From positions 1 through 64,000 of IMG/VR virus record IMGVR_UViG_3300020469_000002: a stretch of DNA of 64,000 nucleotides; one strand, given 5' to 3'. The DNA is from a virus. Under the pieces are notes generated by a model. That model was not told where the DNA came from. It made no database searches and worked only from the letters and a program-made list of their open reading frames with translations. The translations under genes were made by a program, and so were the position numbers. Positions 58,825-64,000 of this stretch are shown one piece after another (position 1 is the first letter of the stretch; each line of letters begins with the position of its first letter).

Positions 58825-58955
58825 CGAGAATCGGCTTCTTTGTTTCCAACATCATCGAAAAGACTCGCCGATTCTGTGTTCTGAGAATCTTATTGCGGAT
58901 ACGATCTCGCGTGCGTCTGCTGAGATAGTCGCGATCGTCGCACCCAAGAAAGCAA

Positions 58956-58984
58956 ACCGCCCACGATAAGCGCTCGTGGGCGGT
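58956..58984 (-). terminator. Intrinsic terminator after the MoxR-module partner gene
   Basis: Perfect 11-bp arms ACCGCCCACGA (58956-58966) and TCGTGGGCGGT (58974-58984), 7-nt loop. Read leftward, the stem is followed by TTTGCTTTCTT. It lies 22 bp past the stop at 59006. It is the clearest intrinsic terminator in the window. Confidence 0.85.
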
Positions 58985-59005
58985 GAGATTCGACTCGCTG
59001 GCGAA

Positions 59006-60133
59006 TCAGAGCAGAGCTTCGAGCAAGGGAATCAGGGCTGCTCGCTTCTCTTCCATCGTCGAGTCCACGTGATCACCCGGGGCGAGTGCGTCGATCGCTT
59101 CATCGACCCGCTCTTCGCTGAGAGCGGCGACCTTCTCAGCAGTAGTCAGCGGGGCTGCGGGAGCAGCAGCCGCCTTGCGACGCTCACCCGACCGCTCGAC
59201 CGCTTCAGCTTCGCATGTGTCCACAGCTTCTCGTGCCCGAAGTCGCATCGACTCGATCCGCTCGCGCAGATCATCGAGCTTGAACTCCAGAGCAGCCTCG
59301 TATGCTTCTGCTCGCTCGTGCAGATCCTCGAATGTGTCGAAGACGCCCTGCTCTGACTTGTGAGAGACGCGACGCGACATCTGCTCCCAGCCTTCGATCT
59401 TTTCGAGCAGCTTGTCGAGGTCGTTGGTCATCGACTCCTTCGCGTCTTCTTGCAGCGCAGACTCCATGCCCATGCCCGGCGCGATTCCGGCGACAGTGAA
59501 TCGAAAGTTGTCCAGCCCGTCGAGAATCTGCTGCACGCGAGCCAGCTCTTCCTTGCCGCCCTTCGGCACGAAGTACATCGGCGCGCAGATTTCGAACGCC
59601 CCCGCGCGCTTCAGTGCGGGCTTGACGACCATGGCGCGAACCTCGTTTCCGTCGAAGTACGTTTGCATGTGCAGAATCTTCTTCCGAAGCGTCTCTGCGA
59701 ACTCGCTGACGCCGGGGTCAGTCCAGCCCTTGTTGTCGCGGTCCCAGATCAGCGTCTCAGTTTGACCCTTGTTGATCGTCCGAGCACCCAGTCGCTCGTG
59801 TCGAAGCACTCCGATGATGATCTCGCTGTCGGTCGTCGTGACGACTTCAGCCTTCACGCGGGCTCGCTCGACCGTCTTCTGCTTGCCCTTGATGACAGTC
59901 TGCACAGTCTCCGTCATGCGAAAGTTCCGCACAGCAGCCTTCAACGCGCTCTCGGGGTCGATGTCGGGGATGCAGTCTCCGTCGAGACCGGCAGCGACGC
60001 ATCGAAGACGAAGCGTATCGGGCTCGACGGCGCAGTTGTGGAACTTGTGGTAGACCTGATAGCCAAGTGCTTGGGCGAGAGATTCGACGACTGAGTTAGC
60101 GCGGGAGTCAGTCTGAACTTCGGGTGCAGTCAT
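59006..60133 (-). CDS. Unknown protein in MoxR-VWA module (375 aa)
   Basis: ATG 60133 with the GAGGACAC leader and its own promoter. Residues about 1-230 form a mixed alpha/beta domain (VVESLAQALGYQVYHKFHNCAVEPDTLRLRCVAAGLDG; ETLIWDRDNKGWTDPGVSEFAETLRKKILHM; FEICAPMYFVPKGGKEE). Residues 230-310 are coiled-coil-like (ESMTNDLDKLLEKIEGWEQMSRR, FEDLHERAEAYEAALEFKLDDLRERIESMR); the tail is Ala-rich and acidic. No known catalytic motif is visible. It is probably the effector, substrate or adaptor of the MoxR/VWA pair, inferred only from adjacency and shared control signals. Confidence 0.65.
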   Translation of the reverse strand: MTAPEVQTDSRANSVVESLAQALGYQVYHKFHNCAVEPDTLRLRCVAAGLDGDCIPDIDPESALKAAVRNFRMTETVQTVIKGKQKTVERARVKAEVVTTTDSEIIIGVLRHERLGARTINKGQTETLIWDRDNKGWTDPGVSEFAETLRKKILHMQTYFDGNEVRAMVVKPALKRAGAFEICAPMYFVPKGGKEELARVQQILDGLDNFRFTVAGIAPGMGMESALQEDAKESMTNDLDKLLEKIEGWEQMSRRVSHKSEQGVFDTFEDLHERAEAYEAALEFKLDDLRERIESMRLRAREAVDTCEAEAVERSGERRKAAAAPAAPLTTAEKVAALSEERVDEAIDALAPGDHVDSTMEEKRAALIPLLEALL

Positions 60134-60137
60134 TGTA

Positions 60138-60145
60138 GTGTCCTC
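60138..60145 (-). promoter_or_regulatory. GAGGACAC leader (partner gene)
   Basis: Leader copy 4 nt before ATG 60133. With the flanking CTACA it is nearly the same as the 50299 leader. Confidence 0.65.
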
Positions 60146-60208
60146 ACATTCGTGCATTTTCGCGAGTCAATCGGGCGGCGTCTTTCGCTGCTCGCTTCTC
60201 GCACTTAG

Positions 60209-60237
60209 ATAATGCTCTGCTGATAATCCTAAATCAA
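60209..60237 (-). promoter_or_regulatory. Sigma70-like promoter for the MoxR-module partner gene
   Basis: Minus strand: -35 TTGATT (60232-60237), 17-bp spacer starting TAGGATT, -10 CATTAT (60209-60214). Downstream bases GCGAGAAGCGA resemble those after the VWA promoter (GGCGAGAAGCG). Confidence 0.65.
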
Positions 60238-60286
60238 CACGATTTCGCCAAATACTATGAAATGGAACGTGTCGATTAGCTGAGAA

Positions 60287-61036
60287 TCACTGCCAGCACT
60301 TCGTTACCGAATGTTTCACTATCTCGTGATCGTGTACTCGATTGAAGCATGTTGAGGACGGCGCAGCGACTCCAACGCGCGCCTTCATGTCTTCGGGTGA
60401 CCAGACTGTGCAATCCAGCGCTTTGTGATGTGGGAATCTTGCGCGTAGCAAGTCTTCGAACGTCGTCTCGGGTGGGCACAGTGAAGCGATGGGCGAAAGC
60501 TCGTCTCGCAAGATGTAGCCGGAGAGTGCTTTCGCTGTGTCTTCAACCCATGCGCGATTCGATCTCGTGTACGAGTTGACGAAAGACCAAGCAGAGGATT
60601 GCTCTGGAGTAGTGAAGGCGACGCGCAAGACGTTGCTTCCGTGCTGAAGCGCCAAGTGCTCTGCGACGAGCTTGGATGAAGCGTAGACATTCGCGGATTC
60701 GTTGAGAAGCAGCGGCACAACGTAGTCCGTCGATATGTAGACGGATTCGACGAGATGATCAGTGCAGACCCGGGAGACGACAGACGCGATCTGAGGGTTG
60801 ATGGACGCGTACTCCAGATCTCTTTCGCATCGAGCTACGTCCGTCGCTGCTGCGAGACATACGCATCTGTCTATCGAGTGTTCCACGAGGAACATTGAGA
60901 GATCTTGCGCGCTCAGAGCATCGAGATCAGCGCGAGAAGGGAAGAACGCCGTGGCGTTACCTTTAGGCAGAGAAGTTTTCAGTCTCCTGCCGAGCCTTCC
61001 GCTGCCGCCGAGAATCAGCAGCCTGCGCGCCTTCAC
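60287..61036 (-). CDS. RmlD-like dTDP-4-dehydrorhamnose reductase (SDR)
   Basis: A 249-aa extended SDR. Rossmann motif LILGGSGRLGRRL at 6-18; PSRADLDALSAQDLSMFLVEHSIDRCVCLAAATDVARCE, the RmlD-type pattern; VYISTDYVV and the catalytic YASSK. It fits enzymes reducing dTDP-4-keto-rhamnose with NAD(P)H, the last step of the pathway. It is somewhat shorter than cellular RmlD (about 290 aa), lacking part of the substrate domain. It overlaps the preceding lysis-operon gene by 4 nt, so it is expressed with lysis genes. Confidence 0.75.
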   Translation of the reverse strand: MKARRLLILGGSGRLGRRLKTSLPKGNATAFFPSRADLDALSAQDLSMFLVEHSIDRCVCLAAATDVARCERDLEYASINPQIASVVSRVCTDHLVESVYISTDYVVPLLLNESANVYASSKLVAEHLALQHGSNVLRVAFTTPEQSSAWSFVNSYTRSNRAWVEDTAKALSGYILRDELSPIASLCPPETTFEDLLRARFPHHKALDCTVWSPEDMKARVGVAAPSSTCFNRVHDHEIVKHSVTKCWQ

Positions 61037-61428
61037 TGTTCTGGAGCGTCGCTTTCAGTCGTTACGCACGAGGACTGAAGAGCAGCGAGCATCGCGTCTT
61101 CCACTTTTCGACACTCGGGACGTTGAGCACTGGACTGCCCGTACTGCAAGCATGTCGCCCAAGCGCACATTGGCGAGTCCGGACTGCCGCCCGAATCTTT
61201 CAAGCACTGAATGGGGATTGCAGCGAGCGTAGCGCGAAGCTCGGCATCGAGGACGACTGGCTGAGTGGCAGCAGTCAGGATCTCAGTTTGTCCGTCTACG
61301 ATCAGATCGAGAGTCTGGTTCTGCTGTGCAAGAACTCTCTCCGTGTCATTCGATTTGAGCCCCCACCCAATGCCGAAACCTGCTCCTGCTGCTGCGAGAA
61401 GCCCTACAACCAGTAGTGTTGCCGCCAT
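61033..61428 (-). CDS. Membrane-anchored lysis-region protein (131 aa)
   Basis: ATG 61428 (MAATLLVVGLLAAAGAGFGIG) has GGGGAG seven bases upstream; ATG 61443 is an alternative. One N-terminal transmembrane segment precedes a soluble part with helices (NDTERVLAQQNQTLDLIVDGQTEIL) and five Cys residues. N-in/C-out single-span proteins next to holin and endolysin often act as i-spanins that connect inner and outer membranes; no outer-membrane lipoprotein partner is seen here. The spanin role is inferred from position. Confidence 0.55.
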   Translation of the reverse strand: MAATLLVVGLLAAAGAGFGIGWGLKSNDTERVLAQQNQTLDLIVDGQTEILTAATQPVVLDAELRATLAAIPIQCLKDSGGSPDSPMCAWATCLQYGQSSAQRPECRKVEDAMLAALQSSCVTTESDAPEQ

Positions 61429-61432
61429 TCCT

Positions 61433-61636
61433 TCACTCCCCATCAGCTTCGCTCTCCGCGATTGCCTTCTTTCCATCGACATACGATTGACCGAACACGT
61501 ATGCAACAAGAATGGCAGCGGACAGCGACATCGCGTCGTATGCGGAGATCTCTTCTGTCAGAAGTTGACCAACGACGGGAAGCACCGCTCCGATCAGAGC
61601 AAGCCAGAACTTTCGAGATTTGAGACGATCGGGCAT
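61433..61636 (-). CDS. Holin-like membrane protein
   Basis: A 67-aa protein, GGAGG eight bases before ATG 61636. Basic N-terminus (MPDRLKSRKFW), then two hydrophobic segments (LALIGAVLPVVGQLL and AMSLSAAILVAYVFGQSYV) and a charged C-terminus (KKAIAESEADGE). This is a common class II holin layout, and the endolysin-like gene ends 3 nt upstream. Holins form the membrane holes that time lysis. Confidence 0.75.
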   Translation of the reverse strand: MPDRLKSRKFWLALIGAVLPVVGQLLTEEISAYDAMSLSAAILVAYVFGQSYVDGKKAIAESEADGE

Positions 61637-61638
61637 CA

Positions 61639-62244
61639 CTACCTCCATTCATCCAAGAGTGTGTAGGTGAACTTTGTCCAAGTGGGATGAGCTTCAAGCT
61701 GCTTGTGGGCGAGCGCCATCATCGCGTCGAATCCGCCCTGAGTCGCGTGTACTTGGCACCCTGCACTCCACTTGCCTACCCGGGTAGATCGAGCATCCCC
61801 ACGCTTGTTTTGCGCGCTTGCGTGGATGTTGATTCCATAGATGCCCTCGACCGGATCGCCTTCGAAGTCCAGCACATTGTCGCGATCGTCGTCTCGCCAC
61901 ACCTTCACAGGAGCGCATTGGACAAGTGCTTCATACTGTCCTCGATGCTTCCCAATCATGTATGCGCTGCGATACTGCCCGGTTGCGAGAATCGCTGTTC
62001 CCGCGCTGTTCATCGGATCTTTGAGATAGTCCGCGCCCGGATCGGTGGTAGCGGGCCAATAGTCAATCCGCCACGGACCGTCAGCAGTCTCACGATACGC
62101 GCATCCAATCAGATCGTCGAAAGAATCAGCGGTTCTGTTCGGAGAGCGAATCCCGAACAAGTTGAGATCGTATGGGCCGCTGTCAAAAACAGCGTATCCA
62201 AGCGATTCCATACGAAGAAGAACGGGTGGTAGCTCACTTCCCAT
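61639..62244 (-). CDS. Endolysin-like protein, L,D-transpeptidase-type motif
   Basis: A 201-aa protein (ATG 62244 preferred to TTG 62247). The motif YGINIHASAQNKRGDARSTRVGKWSAGCQV has the His ... Ser-x-Gly-Cys arrangement of L,D-transpeptidase (YkuD-like) active sites, in which the Cys attacks the peptide stem. Phage proteins with this motif sit in lysis cassettes. No signal peptide is present, so release through the holin is expected. The enzyme may be a peptidase or a peptidoglycan-modifying transpeptidase. Confidence 0.68.
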   Translation of the reverse strand: MGSELPPVLLRMESLGYAVFDSGPYDLNLFGIRSPNRTADSFDDLIGCAYRETADGPWRIDYWPATTDPGADYLKDPMNSAGTAILATGQYRSAYMIGKHRGQYEALVQCAPVKVWRDDDRDNVLDFEGDPVEGIYGINIHASAQNKRGDARSTRVGKWSAGCQVHATQGGFDAMMALAHKQLEAHPTWTKFTYTLLDEWR

Positions 62245-62398
62245 CAAACTTACTCACTTTTGAGAATGATTGAGCCAGAACGCTCTGCGCTCGCGCTGAA
62301 ATACGCACAGGGCGCAATAAATACCGAGCAGCACGGACATCGACTCTCGACTGCATGAGAAGAACGGCACACTGCTTCCGTCGATTGTCGTCTTTCAT
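62234..62398 (-). CDS. Small basic protein (54 aa)
   Basis: ATG 62398 overlaps the preceding stop (ATGA) and its stop overlaps the endolysin-like start, so it fits the coupled operon. The sequence is short and basic (MKDDNRRKQCAVLLMQSRVDVRAARYLLRPVRI). No homology is recognised; it could also be an untranslated coupling segment. Confidence 0.45.
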   Translation of the reverse strand: MKDDNRRKQCAVLLMQSRVDVRAARYLLRPVRISARAQSVLAQSFSKVSKFDGK

Positions 62399-62706
62399 GA
62401 TTGACCCGGCTGCTGAAGCATGGCGATCACTGTTTCCAGTCGATCGTCTACTGCTTGAAGTCTGTGATCCACACTTACCAGACTCGTTTCGTCTTTCCGT
62501 TGTCTGCTCTCGACCATTGAAAGACGCTTCGTGAGTCCTGCGCCTTGCAGGCGATCTTTCCATGACTGAACCTCGCCCAGCTTTGCCTGCAACGCTTCGA
62601 TCTTGTCTTCCAGTTGATTGTTTGCTCGACTCCAGACCGTTTCGATCGCTACTGCCAGCGAAATAATCAGAGGAGCCCAGGTAGCCGCAAAATCCGTCAC
62701 GTCCAT
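62395..62706 (-). CDS. Membrane protein with coiled coil (103 aa)
   Basis: ATG 62706 (MDVTDFAATWAPLIISLAVAIETVW). One transmembrane segment at about 9-25, then a long coiled coil (NNQLEDKIEALQAKLGEVQSW, RLSMVESRQRKDETSLVSVDHRLQAVDDRLETVIAML). The layout matches DUF2730/gp25-like phage lysis-region proteins and hemolysin XhlA-type holin partners. It is the first gene of the leftward lysis operon. Confidence 0.6.
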   Translation of the reverse strand: MDVTDFAATWAPLIISLAVAIETVWSRANNQLEDKIEALQAKLGEVQSWKDRLQGAGLTKRLSMVESRQRKDETSLVSVDHRLQAVDDRLETVIAMLQQPGQS

Positions 62707-62891
62707 CGCACGCCTCGACACTATTCTCGATCGCGTAGACGGGGGAAGTGTCAAGCTCTGTTCGCTTCATGGACAACTCTCCCGCGGCACTTACATCGTC
62801 GCACGTTTTGCCCACTGTGTCGACTTAGACAGATCGTAGTGGTTGTGTGCGAAAACGCTTCGAAGGACCTACAAACAGTCGGAGGTCGGTA

Positions 62892-63746
62892 ATGCTGAAT
62901 CTTTCGAGTCTTCCAACAACCGCAGCAGCACGAATCGCAAAATGCGTCCCTCGTCGCGATGCGGGCGGTTCAATCGTTTGGGATGTTGACGTGGTAGTCG
63001 ATATTTCGAGCGAAGAAGACGCAAAAATGGTCGAGTCATTCGTCCCTGGAACAATCAGACAGTACAAGGCGGGACACGAGCTTTCTTCAAACGGATCTGC
63101 GAAAGTCGCGGGTGGATTCGATGTTGTTCGAGTGTTCTTCGACGAGATCGATGGAAGCGAACAAATCGCAAGCGGACATGCAGATGTTCGACAGTGCGTT
63201 GCGAACGTGAAGGGCGACAGTTCCGTACTTGTCGTCAAGTTTCGAGTTCACGGATTGCTCCCGCACGCTGCTGCTGATCTTGCGTACTCTCTTGACGACT
63301 GTGTGGACGTTCGGGTCGAGTCTCACCGAGCAGTTTCGTCGTCTTCGAGCGAGTCGAGGAATCAAGACTTGTCGAACCTTGTCGGATCGCTGATTGCGAT
63401 CGAAGACACGGCTGGAATCGTGATCAAAGTGGACGAAGAGTCGATTCTTCTGTCATCCCTCGTCGGATCGCGATTCAGAGTCAAACATTCCGGAAAAGCA
63501 TATCGGTCACTTCAAGTGAAGTTCGTGGATTCGAAGATTCAAGACTTCGCGGGAGTGTGTCTCGAAGAGACAGGGCACGTTCTTCTCTGGAACGACGTGA
63601 TCGAAGCAATCGGGCTGCTTTACGCTCGGAATGAGCTTCTTCCGGCAGCAGATTTTTCATGGGTAATCGAAGATCAAGTGCTGGAGCAAGCTCTCGATGT
63701 TCTCCAGCGAAGAGTCAAGCCGGAATCTGATCAGGAGAAAAGTTGA
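62892..63746 (+). CDS. Hypothetical protein (284 aa)
   Basis: GGAGG at 62881 before ATG 62892 (MLNLSSLPTTAAARIAKCVP). The protein is mostly beta with regular alternation: SIVWDVDVVVDISSEED, GGFDVVRVFFDEIDG, VLVVKFRVHGLLPHAAADLAYSLDDCVDVRVESH. A second half begins near residue 155 (LVGSLIAIEDTAGIVIKVDEESILLSSLVGSRFRVK). The N-terminal half could be a DNA-clamp-like or SSB-like fold, but I make no assignment. It starts a rightward operon. Confidence 0.6.
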   Translation: MLNLSSLPTTAAARIAKCVPRRDAGGSIVWDVDVVVDISSEEDAKMVESFVPGTIRQYKAGHELSSNGSAKVAGGFDVVRVFFDEIDGSEQIASGHADVRQCVANVKGDSSVLVVKFRVHGLLPHAAADLAYSLDDCVDVRVESHRAVSSSSSESRNQDLSNLVGSLIAIEDTAGIVIKVDEESILLSSLVGSRFRVKHSGKAYRSLQVKFVDSKIQDFAGVCLEETGHVLLWNDVIEAIGLLYARNELLPAADFSWVIEDQVLEQALDVLQRRVKPESDQEKS

Positions 63747-63749
63747 GCG

Positions 63750-64000
63750 ATGGAATATCGAGCGCGTCGAGAAATGACGTTCTCCCTCAACGGGCGAACG
63801 AATCAACAAACGAAGATCAACCCAGGAACAACGCTCGAAGCAGTTCAGCTTTCGGAGGTAGATCCGGTAGAGCGAAAAAATCTGGAGAAAATGCAGCAGC
63901 GAGAGCAGAAGAGCGATTCTCGGGTTCGACTTCTCTTCTTTCGCTGGCAAGGAGTCGTGCGATCAGCGCACGCCGGTCGAGATCTCGAAGTGGTCACGAA
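63750..64000 (+). CDS. Hypothetical protein, truncated by the window end
   Basis: ATG 63750 begins MEYRARREMTFSLNGRTNQQTK; AGGAG lies about 13 bases upstream. The open frame runs to the end of the window (83 codons) with no stop. It contains a charged helix (ERKNLEKMQQREQKSDSRVR). It follows the previous gene by 3 nt and so is probably in the same operon. Confidence 0.5.
   Translation, partial: MEYRARREMTFSLNGRTNQQTKINPGTTLEAVQLSEVDPVERKNLEKMQQREQKSDSRVRLLFFRWQGVVRSAHAGRDLEVVT

Overview
The window is a 64 kb piece of a tailed double-stranded DNA phage (or prophage) genome with an HK97-type capsid and, judging from the tail genes, a long non-contractile tail (siphovirus morphology; no sheath gene is seen). 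Genes are tightly packed with many ATGA/GTGA stop-start overlaps, and codons are rich in CGA and TCG. No host marker is present, so I do not name a host. A small serine recombinase leaves temperance open. No tRNA, attachment site or CRISPR array was found.

Layout. 1-1572 is a non-coding, repeat-rich region: a decamer array at the window edge, a repeated GATCCGTCGA word and C/G runs. 1573-4778 holds small accessory genes, including a Mom-type DNA-modification gene that overlaps an FmdB-type zinc ribbon. 4817-10510 is the packaging block: a probable small terminase, a ParB-like protein, an ABC ATPase-GNAT fusion, the large terminase and a 2OG-Fe(II) oxygenase. A leftward serine recombinase with its own promoter (10531-11226) interrupts the late strand. 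11373-19728 is the head module: a giant portal-MuF fusion, a protease-scaffold fusion, the major capsid protein and connectors. 20090-25586 inserts a sugar module: an RmlB-type dehydratase, a methyltransferase and a protein with three glycosyltransferase domains. 25591-42491 is the tail module, with a frameshifted chaperone, a tape measure and large fibre or receptor proteins.

From 42488 leftward genes dominate. They encode a membrane PAS protein; a replication and recombination set (Twinkle-like primase-helicase, probable initiator, SSB-like protein, Sak4-like ATPase, Cas4/RecB-type nuclease, SF2 helicase); then, facing them, a rightward AEP-type primase with a zinc finger whose open frame runs antisense over a RecU-like resolvase. 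Next come XRE and sigma-like regulators, an RmlC-like cupin, a VWA protein, a MoxR AAA+ ATPase and a third conserved-looking partner. Last is a lysis operon (endolysin-like, holin, membrane proteins) that carries an RmlD-like reductase. Two rightward genes of unknown function close the window.

Three themes stand out. (1) Steps 2-4 of a dTDP-rhamnose-type pathway (RmlB, RmlC, RmlD) are scattered over 40 kb and accompany a three-domain glycosyltransferase. (2) A DNA-modification theme: Mom with an overlapping zinc-ribbon gene, an ABC-GNAT protein, ParB and a 2OG oxygenase. (3) A MoxR-VWA-partner module whose three genes share a conserved translation leader and each have a recognisable sigma70-like promoter.
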